Numbered from the stretch's first letter, positions 23,814-32,571 are shown. The stretch is DNA of 64,000 nt from Streptomyces antioxidans (GCF_000968685.2 NZ_LAKD02000024.1:1-64000), one strand, 5' to 3'. Program-made: numbers and translations. The notes: generated by a model from the letters alone, not told the origin.

Positions 23814-24989
23814 TCAGCCGGTGGTGAGGGTGAGCCCGTAGGCGGTCAGGATCGGGTTCACCGGCTGGAAGTACGTCGTGCCGCCGGTGGTGCAGTTGCC
23901 GGAGCCGCCGGAGGTGACGCCCTGTGCCTCGCTGCCCGAGATGAACGAGCCGCCGGAGTCGCCCGGTTCGGCGCAGACGTTGGTGCGGGTGACCCCACGG
24001 ACCGTGCCCTGCGGGTACTGCACGCTGGTGTCGTGCTGCTGGATGGTGCCGCAGTGCCAGCCGGTCGTCGAGCCGGAGCGGCAGACGGACGAGCCAACCG
24101 GCGCTTCCTGGGAGCCGGTGACGGTGACATTGGTGCCCTCGGGGCCGATCACCCAGGGCTGCGGGGTCCAGTCGGCGTTGGTGGCCACCCATGCGTAGTC
24201 ATTGCCGGGGAAGCTGGAGCCCTGGAAGGTGCCCTGCGCCACCCGGTTGAAGCCGGCGGTGGTGTCGCCCTTGCTGCCGCAGTGACCTGCGGTGACGAAG
24301 CCGTTCTGGTCGGCCTTGGCCACGGTGAAGCCGATCGAGCAGCGGGCCGTGTCGTTGATGTAGAACGCCTCGCCGCCGCGCAGGTCGTACAGCGGGCCCG
24401 GCCGCTCGGCCGACTTCACGACCCGTACCACCTCGGGGTCCGCGCCGCTCGCTTCGACGAAGGCCGCCGCCTCGGTGGGCTGGGCCGACTGCACCACGAC
24501 GCTGTTGGTCTTGACGTCCACGTACCAGGCGGAGACGACATCGGCGGCCGGGGAGCGCTCGGAGGCGGTGCGGTCCAGCGCCTGCTTGGCGTCGACCAGG
24601 GCCTTGAGGCTGTGCTTGACGACGGCGGCCTTGGCGCCGCCCGCCGTGATGGTGCCGCTCTGCTCCTCATCGGTGGTGGCCACGGTGAGTTCGGCGGTGT
24701 TGCCGGACACCCACGCGCCGCCGTAGGAGCCGCCCAGGCTCTTGCGCAGACCGGGTTCGGCCTCACCGGCCCGGTACTCGTTGGATATCCGCATCCGCGC
24801 CTCATCGGCCGTCAGGCCCAGATCGCGCTGCATCGAGGCCAGCATCTCGGGGGGCACCTCCCTCCGGGGGCGGGGGGAGGGTTCACCGGGGTCGGCCACC
24901 GCGGGTATGCCGCTCCCCAGGAAGAGGGCGGCTATCGCGACGGTACAACCGGCGGCCAGCTCAAGGCCGTGACGGCGTCTGCGGGACAT
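23814..24989 (-). CDS. Secreted streptogrisin-like serine protease (S1)
   Basis: 391 residues: signal peptide (MSRRRRHGLELAAGCTVAIAALFLGSGIPAVA), a pro-region of ~155 residues typical of alpha-lytic/streptogrisin precursors, and a chymotrypsin-fold mature protease. The catalytic triad is visible: His in FVTAGHCG, Asp in GNDYAWV, Ser in AEPGDSGGSF. Paired cysteines (RCSIG/GHCG, VCRSG/WHCGT, VCAEPG/GNCTTG) match the three disulfides of streptogrisins. It is autoprocessed outside the cell and degrades protein. GAGGAG precedes the ATG. It stands alone and could equally be called an alpha-lytic-type endopeptidase. Confidence 0.95.
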   Translation of the reverse strand: MSRRRRHGLELAAGCTVAIAALFLGSGIPAVADPGEPSPRPRREVPPEMLASMQRDLGLTADEARMRISNEYRAGEAEPGLRKSLGGSYGGAWVSGNTAELTVATTDEEQSGTITAGGAKAAVVKHSLKALVDAKQALDRTASERSPAADVVSAWYVDVKTNSVVVQSAQPTEAAAFVEASGADPEVVRVVKSAERPGPLYDLRGGEAFYINDTARCSIGFTVAKADQNGFVTAGHCGSKGDTTAGFNRVAQGTFQGSSFPGNDYAWVATNADWTPQPWVIGPEGTNVTVTGSQEAPVGSSVCRSGSTTGWHCGTIQQHDTSVQYPQGTVRGVTRTNVCAEPGDSGGSFISGSEAQGVTSGGSGNCTTGGTTYFQPVNPILTAYGLTLTTG

Positions 24990-25070
24990 CTTCGGTCTCC
25001 TCGGCTAGGGATGTGGTCACGCTGTGTGCCCATCTGGGCGCCAAGCGTAATTGCCGGGGACGTGCCGCGC

Positions 25071-25112
25071 TCGGTGGGCCGCCCATGGGTCTCGGTGGGC
25101 TGCCCATGGGTC
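25071..25112. repeat. Tandem 21-bp duplication upstream of the protease gene
   Basis: Two adjacent copies of TCGGTGGGCYGCCCATGGGTC (25071-25091 and 25092-25112) differ at one base. Each contains the palindrome CCCATGGG. They lie upstream of the protease start and downstream of the aldo/keto reductase, so they could be tandem regulator sites for the protease or a chance duplication. Confidence 0.6.
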
Positions 25113-25141
25113 CGCCCCGCCGCGGGGACGCGACGGGGCGG
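25112..25141 (-). terminator. Candidate terminator after the aldo/keto reductase gene
   Basis: CCGCCCCG (25112-25119) and CGGGGCGG (25134-25141) make a perfect 8-bp stem with a 14-base GC-rich loop, about 30 nt past the reductase stop codon. Confidence 0.4.
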
Positions 25142-25172
25142 GATGGTTGCGGAGCCGGTGGCGCGGTCGGGC

Positions 25173-26003
25173 TCAGCCGTTGAAGGTCTCCGGGTCGAAG
25201 CCCAGACGGTTGCCGGTGTCGAGGGAGTCGATCGCCGCCAGGTCCTCCGAGTCCAGCTGGAAGTCGAAGACGTCGATGTTCTCCTTGATCCGCGATGGGG
25301 TCACGGACTTGGGGATCACCACGTTGCCCAGGTCCAGATGCCAGCGCAGCACCACCTGGGCCGGGGTCTTCCCGTGCTTCCCGGCGATCGCCGCCAGCTT
25401 CGGGTCCTCCAGCAGGCCCTTGCCCTGGCCCAGCGGGGACCACGCCTCGGTGGCGATGTCATGGCGGGCGTTGAAGGCGCGCAGCTCCGCCTGCGGCAGC
25501 TGCGGGTGCAGCTCGATCTGGTCGATCACCGGGACGACCGAGGTCTCGGAGAGCAGCCGCTGGGTGTGGGCGGCGTGGAAGTTGGACAGGCCGATGGCCT
25601 TGGCGCGGCCCTCGGAGTGGATCTTCTCGAACGCCTTCCAGGTCTCCACGTACTTGTCGACCCCGGGCAGCGGCCAATGGATCAGGTACAGGTCCACATA
25701 CTCCAGGCCCAGCTTGGTCAGCGAGGTGTCGAAGGCGCGCAGGGTCGAGTCGTACCCCTGGTCGGCGTTCTGGAGCTTGGTGGTGACGAACAGCTCCTCG
25801 CGCGGGACGCCCGACGCGGCGAGCGCCTTCCCCGTACCCTCCTCGTTCCCGTATATCGCGGCCGTGTCGATGCTGCGGTACCCGGCGTCCAGTGCGTTGC
25901 GCACCGCGACCTGCGCCTCGTCGTCCGGGATCTGCCAGACACCGAAGCCGAGCTGCGGCATCCGTACGCCGTTGTTGAGCGTGATTGAGGGGACCTTGCT
26001 CAC
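25173..26003 (-). CDS. Aldo/keto reductase
   Basis: 276 residues of the AKR superfamily (2,5-diketo-D-gluconate-reductase-like branch). The catalytic tetrad is visible: Asp and Tyr in GYRSIDTAAIYGNEEGTG, Lys in FVTTKLQN, His in YLIHWPLPG. NADPH-binding residues lie in VVIPKSVTPSRIKEN. It reduces aldehydes or ketones in the cytoplasm, with a broad and unpredicted substrate range. The start is GTG (MSKVPSITLNNGVRMPQLGFG). The next gene upstream on the same strand is the EAD1-CHAT-like gene, 79 nt away, so separate transcription is likely. Confidence 0.95.
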   Translation of the reverse strand: MSKVPSITLNNGVRMPQLGFGVWQIPDDEAQVAVRNALDAGYRSIDTAAIYGNEEGTGKALAASGVPREELFVTTKLQNADQGYDSTLRAFDTSLTKLGLEYVDLYLIHWPLPGVDKYVETWKAFEKIHSEGRAKAIGLSNFHAAHTQRLLSETSVVPVIDQIELHPQLPQAELRAFNARHDIATEAWSPLGQGKGLLEDPKLAAIAGKHGKTPAQVVLRWHLDLGNVVIPKSVTPSRIKENIDVFDFQLDSEDLAAIDSLDTGNRLGFDPETFNG

Positions 26004-26082
26004 GAGCAGTCGATCCTAACGTCGGATGTGGATGGGGTGCTTCCCATTACTACAACGGTCAACGGCCCGCCGTCATTCCCGT

Positions 26083-26898
26083 TCACCAGGGTCGCCCGCG
26101 CAGGATGACCACCCCGTCCCGCCCGAGGCGCTCCGCCGCCCGCCGCGCCGCCCGCTCCAGCGTGGGCGCCTCGGCCAGCAGACCGTAGAGCCCGCCCGCG
26201 AAGGCCGCCGACGCCGCGCCGTCCAGCCGCCCCCGGTGGGCGACGACCACCTCGGCCGCCCCGGCGAACAGCCCGGCCAGCGGTGCGCCGTCGGGACAGC
26301 CGAGCACCACACCGGGCAGTGGGGTGCCGGTCAGCCGGCGGTAGACGGCCAGCAGCCCGGCCAGGCGCTCGGCCGCTGTGTGATGCGCCCGCCCGTCGCC
26401 GTCCTCGAAGACCAGCCCGCGCCCCTCACGGCGGCAGACCAGATGCAGCACATCCGGGCGTACGGTGAGGACCCGCCGCAGATCGGCGGCGGCCTCGGCG
26501 GGGCACCGGTCCACCGTCAGGGTGCCACGGGCCGCCCGCTGGACCGCGGCTAACTCCTGGCCGCCCGGAGTGGCGCCGGTCACCAGCACCCGCCGGATCA
26601 CCCGCCCGCCCGGCCGCGCCCGTAAGGCGGTGCGGAACACCTCGTTGTGCGGATAGGAGACACAGGCGGCGGCCAGGACGCGCAGCCTGCCGTCCGCCAC
26701 CCGGCCCGCGGCGACCGCCCCGGCCACCGCGGACCAGAACTCCCCGGCCGTCGTGGCCGCCGCCGGTACGTGCTCGGCGGGGAAGCCCGCTCTGCGCAGC
26801 AGCGCCACGGCGGACGGGCCGGGCGGGAAGACCCGGGCCAACTCCCCGAGCTCCCCGGCCGTCAGCGCCGGATGCCCGTCCCCGTCCTGGCCGTCCAC
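26083..26898 (-). CDS. EAD1-CHAT-like protein with degenerate protease centre
   Basis: 271 residues from a GTG start. Residues ~11-88 (LTAGELGELARVFPP ... LLRRAGFPAEHVP ... FWSAVAGAVAAG ... LAAACVSYPHN) look like effector-associated domain 1, a small adaptor domain of actinobacterial conflict systems. Residues ~100-265 look like a CHAT (caspase-like) domain: VLHLVCRREGRGLVFED, VVLGCPDGAPLAG, AEVVVAHRGRLDGAASAAFAGGLYGLLAE. The Cys-region residue (Cys201) is kept, but the catalytic His of the usual HGxxGG motif appears replaced by Arg156/Arg157. It may be a pseudo-protease scaffold. It follows an unknown gene and an acyl-CoA ligase on the same strand. The domain calls are by eye. Confidence 0.6.
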   Translation of the reverse strand: MDGQDGDGHPALTAGELGELARVFPPGPSAVALLRRAGFPAEHVPAAATTAGEFWSAVAGAVAAGRVADGRLRVLAAACVSYPHNEVFRTALRARPGGRVIRRVLVTGATPGGQELAAVQRAARGTLTVDRCPAEAAADLRRVLTVRPDVLHLVCRREGRGLVFEDGDGRAHHTAAERLAGLLAVYRRLTGTPLPGVVLGCPDGAPLAGLFAGAAEVVVAHRGRLDGAASAAFAGGLYGLLAEAPTLERAARRAAERLGRDGVVILRGRPW

Positions 26899-26956
26899 CG
26901 TGTTCCGCCGCTCCTCGCCCGTGTTCGTACCGCTCTGTGCCCTCCCGCTGGCGTCC

Positions 26957-27631
26957 CTACTGCAGCGCGGCCAGGTGCAGCGGTTCCTCGAGCTCCTCCC
27001 GGAAGCGGTGCAGGGTGTGCCCCTCGCGCACCGTGGCGCCCACCGCGACCGCCGCCCGGCTCACCGCCCCGCGCGGCGCCCGCACCACCATGGCCAGCCG
27101 GTACGTCCCGCCGATGCGCGCCCCGGAGGTGTGCCGGATCTCCCAGCCCGGATCGGAGCGCAGCTCCCGCCGCGCCTCCAGACAGACCCGCTCGCCGTAC
27201 GCCGTGCCGGCGCCGTCCTGGAACCCGAGCCGCGGGCCGAGGTGGGCCGCGGGCGCCGGTGCCGTCACCCCGGCGGTGAGCTGGTGCGGGGTCATGGACC
27301 AGGCCACCGGCTGGAAGGCCGCGGTGCCCCGCCGCACCGGTTCCGCCGTGAGGCTGAGATCGAGATTGACCGAGTGCAGGGCGGGGTCCGGCGCGTCCCG
27401 GGCGCAGGTCACCGACAGATGCAGCAGGTGATAGACGGCGTTGTCCGCCTCGGTGCGGAGGAAGTCCAGCAGCTCGGGATCGGGCCCGACGAGGTCGGCC
27501 GTGACCGGTGCGGCCACCGGCCCGCCCAGGACGACCCGCCCGGCCAGCCTCGGGCCGCTGGGCTGGGGTGCCTCCTCGGACAGCAGGGCCAGCTCACGTT
27601 CGGGAAGTTCGGGGAGAATGACATCGATCAT
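26957..27631 (-). CDS. Uncharacterised protein in operon with acyl-CoA ligase
   Basis: 224 residues from ATG at 27631, preceded by GAAGGGGG. I do not recognise the family. It begins MIDVILPELPERELALLSEEAP and has no signal peptide, transmembrane segment or obvious catalytic motif. Alternating hydrophobic stretches (HSVNLDLSLTAEPV, GGTYRLAMVVRAP) suggest a mainly beta fold, and the end (TLHRFREELEEPLHL) is helical. It lies 19 nt after the acyl-CoA ligase stop and 58 nt before the EAD1-CHAT-like start, so the three may be one transcript. It could be a partner of the EAD1-CHAT protein, but that is inference from position only. Confidence 0.6.
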   Translation of the reverse strand: MIDVILPELPERELALLSEEAPQPSGPRLAGRVVLGGPVAAPVTADLVGPDPELLDFLRTEADNAVYHLLHLSVTCARDAPDPALHSVNLDLSLTAEPVRRGTAAFQPVAWSMTPHQLTAGVTAPAPAAHLGPRLGFQDGAGTAYGERVCLEARRELRSDPGWEIRHTSGARIGGTYRLAMVVRAPRGAVSRAAVAVGATVREGHTLHRFREELEEPLHLAALQ

Positions 27632-27650
27632 TTCGTGCCCCCTTCGCGGC

Positions 27651-29477
27651 TCAGGTGGTGTACAGCGCCTCGACCTCGACGGCGTACGCCTGTTCGATGG
27701 CCTTACGCTTCAGTTTCAGCGAAGGCGTCAGGAGACCATGCTCCTCGGAGAACTGCGCGGCAAGTATCCGGAACGTACGAATCGACTCCGCCTGCGAAAC
27801 GGTGGTGTTCGCCGCGACCACCGCCCGCCGGATCTCGGTCTCCAGATCGGGGTCCCGGACCAGCTCGCCCGGCGGCAGCTCCGGCTTGCCGCGCATCGTC
27901 AGCCAGTGCGCGACCGCCTCCGGGTCCAGGGTGACCAGCGCCGCGACATACGGGCGGTCATTGCCCACCACGATGCACTGGGCCACCAGCGGGTGCCCCC
28001 GCACCCGCTCCTCCAGGCCCACCGGGGAGACGGTCTTGCCCCCGGAGGTCACCAGGATCTCCTTCTTCCGCCCGGTGATGGTCAGATAGCCCTCGTCGTC
28101 CAGCGTGCCCAGGTCGCCGGTGGCCAGCCAGCCGTCGCGCAGCACCGCGTCGGTCGACTTGGGGTCGCCGAGGTAGCCGTCGAAGACCTGGCCGCCGCGC
28201 AGCCACACCTCCCCGTCGTCCGCGATGTGCACCGTGGTGCCGGGGATCGGCACGCCGACCGTGCCGAAGCGGGTCTGCTCGGGAGGGTTGGCGGTGACGG
28301 CGGCGGTGGACTCGGTGAGGCCGTAGCCCTCGTAGATGACGACGCCCGCACCCGCGAAGAACAGGCCGAGCCGCCGCTCCATGCCCGAACCGCCCGACAT
28401 CGCGTGCCGCACCCGGCCGCCCATCGCGGCGCGCACCTTGCCGTAGACCGCCTTCTCGAAGAACTGGTGCTGCACCCGCAGCGCCGCGCCCGGACCCGGC
28501 CCGGTGCCGAACGCCTTGGCCTCCTGCGCCTCCGCGTACCGCACCGCCACGTCCACGGCCTTCTCGAAGACCCCCAGCTTGCCCTCCACCTCGGCCTTGC
28601 GGCGCGCCGCCGCGTACACCTTCTCGAAGATGTACGGCACCGCGAGGATGAAGGTCGGCTGGAACGTCTTCAGATCGGGCAGCAGCGCGGCGGCCGAGAG
28701 CCTGGGCTGGTGGCCGAGCTTGACCTTGCCGCGGATGGCGGCGACCTCCACCATCCGGCCGAAGACATGGGCGAGCGGGAGGAAGAGCAGGGTGGCGGCC
28801 TCATCGCCGCGCTTGGAGTGGAAGGCCTCCTCGTACCGCTCGACGATGTTGTCGCACTCCGCTATCAGATTGGCGTGGGTGATCACACAGCCCTTGGGGC
28901 GGCCGGTGGTCCCCGAGGTGTAGATGATGGTCGCGGGCTGCTCGGGCGTCACGGCCTGCCGGTGCCGTTCCACCAGGTCGTCCTCGACGGACTCGCCGGC
29001 CGCCAGCAGCTCTTCCAGCGCCCCGGCGTCCAGTTGCCACAGCTGTCTCAGCTGCGGCAGCCGGTTGACCACCGAGCCGACCGTCATCGCGTGGTCCTCA
29101 TGCTCCACGACACAGGCGGAGACCCCCGCGTCATGCAGCATCCAGCAGACCTGCTCGGCGGAGGAGGTGGGGTACAGCGGCACGCTCTGGGCGCCGATGG
29201 TCCACAGGGCGAAGTCGAAGAGCGTCCACTCATAGCGGGTGGGGCACATGATGGCGACGCGGTCGCCGAATCGGACGCCACGGGCAAGCAGGCCCTTGGC
29301 GAGCGCCGTCACCTCGTCCCGGAACTGGCCCGCGGTCACGTTCTGCCAGCCGCCGTCCGCCGTTTTGCGCGCCAGGGCAACCCGGAGCGGGTCGGAGTCC
29401 GCATGGTCGAAGACGGCGTCCGCCAGTCCTCCGGCCTGAGGCGGCGTCGCCAACGGGGGGACGGTGAACTCGCGCAA
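27651..29477 (-). CDS. Long-chain fatty acid--CoA ligase (AMP-forming)
   Basis: About 608 residues of the ANL superfamily (FadD15-like). P-loop-like motif TIIYTSGTTGRPKGC, A5/A7 blocks YEGYGLTESTAAVTANPP and WLATGDLGTLDDEGYLTITGRKKEILVTSGGKTVSP, and the A10 lysine region LKLKRKAI. It adenylates long-chain fatty acids and forms acyl-CoA. I chose a TTG start at 29477: AAGGAG sits exactly 6 nt upstream (29484-29489) and the protein then begins LREFTVPPLA, the usual start in this family. The ORF from 29504 would absorb the ribosome-binding site. It is the first gene of a possible three-gene unit. Confidence 0.93.
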   Translation of the reverse strand: MREFTVPPLATPPQAGGLADAVFDHADSDPLRVALARKTADGGWQNVTAGQFRDEVTALAKGLLARGVRFGDRVAIMCPTRYEWTLFDFALWTIGAQSVPLYPTSSAEQVCWMLHDAGVSACVVEHEDHAMTVGSVVNRLPQLRQLWQLDAGALEELLAAGESVEDDLVERHRQAVTPEQPATIIYTSGTTGRPKGCVITHANLIAECDNIVERYEEAFHSKRGDEAATLLFLPLAHVFGRMVEVAAIRGKVKLGHQPRLSAAALLPDLKTFQPTFILAVPYIFEKVYAAARRKAEVEGKLGVFEKAVDVAVRYAEAQEAKAFGTGPGPGAALRVQHQFFEKAVYGKVRAAMGGRVRHAMSGGSGMERRLGLFFAGAGVVIYEGYGLTESTAAVTANPPEQTRFGTVGVPIPGTTVHIADDGEVWLRGGQVFDGYLGDPKSTDAVLRDGWLATGDLGTLDDEGYLTITGRKKEILVTSGGKTVSPVGLEERVRGHPLVAQCIVVGNDRPYVAALVTLDPEAVAHWLTMRGKPELPPGELVRDPDLETEIRRAVVAANTTVSQAESIRTFRILAAQFSEEHGLLTPSLKLKRKAIEQAYAVEVEALYTT

Positions 29478-29663
29478 TACCTGCTCCTTGAAGCCGCTGG
29501 GCACAGCGCCGCGACCGTACCCGATCGGACACCCAATGCGGGAGAGGTGTTTTGTGCCCGGAACGCACGGATTGCCGGGCGGACAGTGAGGTGAAAGGGT
29601 ATCAATCAGGCGCCGACGAGGGCGGATTGCGTGGAGTCTGGTCCTATGCGCCGCGTGTGTGGC

Positions 29664-30557
29664 TCATATGTAACGGTCTTCTGCACGAAATCTCTCCGAT
29701 CGTGGCACAGGCCCCGCCAGGATCGCGGCGGCGAGTCGCTCCGCCGCCAGGTGTGAGGCGCCCTCCTGCCGACGCCTTCCGTACAGCAGCACGAAATCCA
29801 CCGGGCCGAGGTCGGGCAGCCCCGCCCGTTCGGGGACCGGCGCCAGGCCCGGCGGAACCAGGCCCTGGGTGTGGGCCATCACCCCGAGTCCGGCACGGGC
29901 CGCGGCGACCAGGCCGTTGAGGCTGCCGCTGGTGCATACGATCCGCCATGACCTGCCGTGCCGCTCCAGCACATCCAGTGCGCGGGCCCGGGTGAGGCCC
30001 GGTGGCGGGAAGACGATCAGGGGGAGCGGACGGTCCGGATCCAGCCGCAGCCGCTCGGCGCCGATCCACACCAGCCGGTCCCGCCACACCAGCTGGCCGC
30101 CCGGCCGGTCCTCGGACCGCTTGGCCAGCACCAGATCCAGCTTGCCCGCCTCCAGCCGCTCGTGCAGGGTGCCCGACAGCTCGACGCTGAGCTCCAGATC
30201 CACCTCGGGGTGGTCGCGGCGGAACCCCTCCAGGATCTCCGGCAGCCGGGTCACCACGAAGTCCTCCGAGGCGCCGAACCGCAATCGGCCGCGCAGCCGG
30301 GTGCCCCGGAACCAGCTCGCCGCCCGCTCGTTCGCCTCCAGGATCGAGCGGGCGAACCCCAGCATCGCCTCGCCGTCCTCGGTCAGCTCCACCCCGTGGG
30401 TGTCGCGGGCCAACAGCTGCCGCCCCACGGCCGCCTCCAGCTTGCGCACCTGCTGGCTCACGGTGGACTGGCGCACCCCGAGGCGGTCGGCGGCCTGGGT
30501 GAAGCTGAGGGTCTGGGACACCGCGAGAAACGTCCGGAGCTGGGCGGGGTCGTACAT
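29664..30557 (-). CDS. LysR-family transcriptional regulator
   Basis: About 297 residues from the ATG at 30557 (MYDPAQLRTFLAV). The N-terminal winged helix (TLSFTQAADRLGVRQSTVSQQVRKLEAAVGRQLLARDTHGVELTEDGEAML) is followed by a two-lobe effector-binding domain (LRFGASEDFVVTRLPEILEGFRRDHPEVDLEL). It diverges from a BASS-family transporter gene across a 21-bp palindrome, so it probably controls that transporter and itself in response to the imported compound. The C-terminal tail after ~285 is short and charged. Confidence 0.92.
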   Translation of the reverse strand: MYDPAQLRTFLAVSQTLSFTQAADRLGVRQSTVSQQVRKLEAAVGRQLLARDTHGVELTEDGEAMLGFARSILEANERAASWFRGTRLRGRLRFGASEDFVVTRLPEILEGFRRDHPEVDLELSVELSGTLHERLEAGKLDLVLAKRSEDRPGGQLVWRDRLVWIGAERLRLDPDRPLPLIVFPPPGLTRARALDVLERHGRSWRIVCTSGSLNGLVAAARAGLGVMAHTQGLVPPGLAPVPERAGLPDLGPVDFVLLYGRRRQEGASHLAAERLAAAILAGPVPRSERFRAEDRYI

Positions 30558-30618
30558 GGCGACCACTGTACGCCGGGCCATCACGGACGGCGATGACAGT
30601 CAGAGCGGTATGCGGGAT

Positions 30619-30639
30619 TCCCGATGGCCTAGATCGGGA
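30619..30639. promoter_or_regulatory. 21-bp inverted repeat, likely LysR binding site
   Basis: TCCCGAT-N7-ATCGGGA is a perfect inverted repeat (7-bp arms) midway between the divergent LysR and BASS-symporter starts, with the spacing expected of a LysR-type recognition site. It is the only strong palindrome in this 167-nt gap. Confidence 0.6.
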
Positions 30640-30724
30640 GCACTATGGAACGGGCCCCGTCCGTGTCCGACGCCAGGCGAGAACGAACGAGAAACCAGGC
30701 CAGAAAGAGCGAGAAAGAGAACGA

Positions 30725-31831
30725 ATGCCGCACCGCCCGCACCTGCGCAAGATCGCCCTTCCCGCCCTTCCCTCCTGGCTTCCCCTGGACGGCTTCATCC
30801 TCGGACTCATCGGCACCGTGGCGCTCGCCGTGCTGCTCCCGGTCAGCGGCCGGGCCGCCACCGTCACCGACGGGGCCACCACGGTCGCGGTCGCCTTCCT
30901 CTTCTTCCTCTACGGCGCCCGGCTCTCCACCCGGGAGGCGCTGGACGGAGTGCGCCACTGGCGGCTCCATCTGACCGTGCTGGTGTGCACGTTCGTCATC
31001 TTCCCGGGCCTCGGGCTGGCCGCGCGCGGCCTGGTGCCGTATGTGCTGACCCACCCCCTCTACACCGGGCTGCTCTTCCTGTGCCTGGTGCCCTCCACGG
31101 TCCAGTCCTCCATCGCCTTCACCTCGATCGCCCGGGGCAATGTGGCCGCCGCGATCTGCGCGGGCTCCTTCTCCAGCCTGCTCGGCGTGGTGGTCACCCC
31201 GGTGCTGGTCGCGCTGTTGCTGGGCGGCGGCGGAGGGGGCTTCTCGGCCGACTCGATGATCAAGATCGGGCTTCAGCTGCTGGCCCCCTTCCTCGCCGGT
31301 CAGCTGCTGCGCCGCTGGATCGGCGGCTTCATCTCACGCCACCGGGTGGTGCTGCGGCTGGTCGACCGGGGCTCGGTGCTGCTCGTGGTCTACGCGGCGT
31401 TCAGCGAGGGCATGGTCCGTGGGATCTGGCACCAGGTGACCCCGGCGCGGCTGGCGATCCTGCTCGGTGTCGAGGCGGTCCTGCTCACGGTGATGCTCAC
31501 GCTCACCTCGTACGGCTCGCGGAAGCTGGGCTTCGTCCGCGAGGACCGGATCACGATCGTGTTCGCGGGGTCGAAGAAGAGCCTGGCCGCCGGGCTGCCG
31601 ATGGCGAGTGTGCTCTTCGGCGCCCAGGCGAGCCTGGCGGTGCTGCCGCTGATGCTCTTCCACCAGCTGCAGCTGATGGTCTGCGCGGTGCTGGCCCGCC
31701 GCTTCGCGGCGCGGGCGCCGGAAGCGGCGGAGACGGGAGCCGGACACCGGCCCGAGGGCCGGGCGCTTGCGGATGGCACGGGCTCCGCGGGCGGCGCGGG
31801 CGATGCCGATGTCGTGCTGAGCCGCGTCTGA
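30725..31831 (+). CDS. Bile acid:sodium symporter-family (BASS) transporter
   Basis: About 368 residues from the ATG at 30725, with around ten hydrophobic segments. LFFLYGARLSTREALDGVRHWRLH, LVPSTVQSSIAFTSIARGNVAAAICAGSFSSLLGVVVTPVLVALL and GSKKSLAAGLPMA fit the YfeH/BASS-like subgroup of the bile acid:sodium symporter superfamily, cytoplasmic-membrane importers of organic anions. The C-terminal ~40 residues are Gly/Ala-rich and unstructured. The purine-rich leader GAGAAAGAGAACGA supplies only a weak ribosome-binding site. Substrate unknown; bile acids are unlikely in soil. It converges with the methyltransferase gene, with two bases between stops. Confidence 0.88.
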   Translation: MPHRPHLRKIALPALPSWLPLDGFILGLIGTVALAVLLPVSGRAATVTDGATTVAVAFLFFLYGARLSTREALDGVRHWRLHLTVLVCTFVIFPGLGLAARGLVPYVLTHPLYTGLLFLCLVPSTVQSSIAFTSIARGNVAAAICAGSFSSLLGVVVTPVLVALLLGGGGGGFSADSMIKIGLQLLAPFLAGQLLRRWIGGFISRHRVVLRLVDRGSVLLVVYAAFSEGMVRGIWHQVTPARLAILLGVEAVLLTVMLTLTSYGSRKLGFVREDRITIVFAGSKKSLAAGLPMASVLFGAQASLAVLPLMLFHQLQLMVCAVLARRFAARAPEAAETGAGHRPEGRALADGTGSAGGAGDADVVLSRV

Positions 31832-31833
31832 CG

Positions 31834-32571
31834 TCAGCTTCCGGCGGCCCGGCTTCCGGCGGCCTGGTTTTCGGCGGCCTGGCCTACCGCGGTCTCGCCG
31901 TCGGCGGTCTGGTCGTCGGCGGGCGGCAGTGGCTTGCGGGCGATGAGGGACGCCTGCGGGGTCGGTTCCCAGCGCTCCGGTTCCCGTACGGTCCGGGCGC
32001 GGACCGGCAGTCCGGCCGCGGCCAGCAGCTCGGCGATCCGGCCCGGCTGCCACCGGCGGAAGGTCAGCGACACCTGATGGCCGAACGCCTCCGTGTAGGC
32101 CTTTGGCTCATCGCCCACCTGAAAGCCCACCAGCGCGTATCCACCGGGCTTCAACACCCGGTGGAACTCGGCGAACACATCCGGCAGCCGCTCCTGCGGA
32201 ATGTGGATCGTCGAGTACCACGCCACCACGGCGGCGAGGGTGCCGTCCGGGATGTCCAGGGCCAGCATCGACCCCTCCTCGAACCGCAGCCCTGGGTGCT
32301 CCCGCCGGGCCAGCTCCACCATCCGCGGCGACAGGTCGATCCCGTACACGGACAGCCCCAGACCGTTCAGATGCGCGGTCACCCGGCCCGGTCCGCTGCC
32401 CACATCGGCCACCGGTCCGCCCCCGGCGTTCCGCACCAGCTCGGCGAACCCGGCGAACACCGCCCGTTCCAGGGGCTGGGCCGCCAGTTCATCGCGGAAG
32501 CGCTCGTCGTAGTCGATGGCCATGGCGTCGTAGGACGCCCGCGTGGAGTGCAAGAAGTCGGCTTCGGTCAC
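31834..32571 (-). CDS. Class I SAM-dependent methyltransferase
   Basis: 245 residues. SAM-binding motif I VADVGSGPGRVTAHL, motif II VYGIDLSPRMVELAR, then MLALDIPDGTLAAVVAWYSTIHIPQERLPDVFAEFHRVLKPGGYALVGFQ, the standard Methyltransf_11/25 order. The last ~35 residues are a repetitive Ala/Gly/Gln tail (AAENQAAGSRAAGS) arising from short repeats at 31834-31915 and are probably disordered. It methylates an unknown small molecule in the cytoplasm. It is transcribed alone and converges with the BASS transporter gene. Confidence 0.9.
   Translation of the reverse strand: MTEADFLHSTRASYDAMAIDYDERFRDELAAQPLERAVFAGFAELVRNAGGGPVADVGSGPGRVTAHLNGLGLSVYGIDLSPRMVELARREHPGLRFEEGSMLALDIPDGTLAAVVAWYSTIHIPQERLPDVFAEFHRVLKPGGYALVGFQVGDEPKAYTEAFGHQVSLTFRRWQPGRIAELLAAAGLPVRARTVREPERWEPTPQASLIARKPLPPADDQTADGETAVGQAAENQAAGSRAAGS

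Noticed and set aside
26957..27631. A toxin or immunity protein partner of the EAD1-CHAT gene
   Set aside because: No nuclease, pore-forming or other effector motif is visible; position alone does not justify the call.
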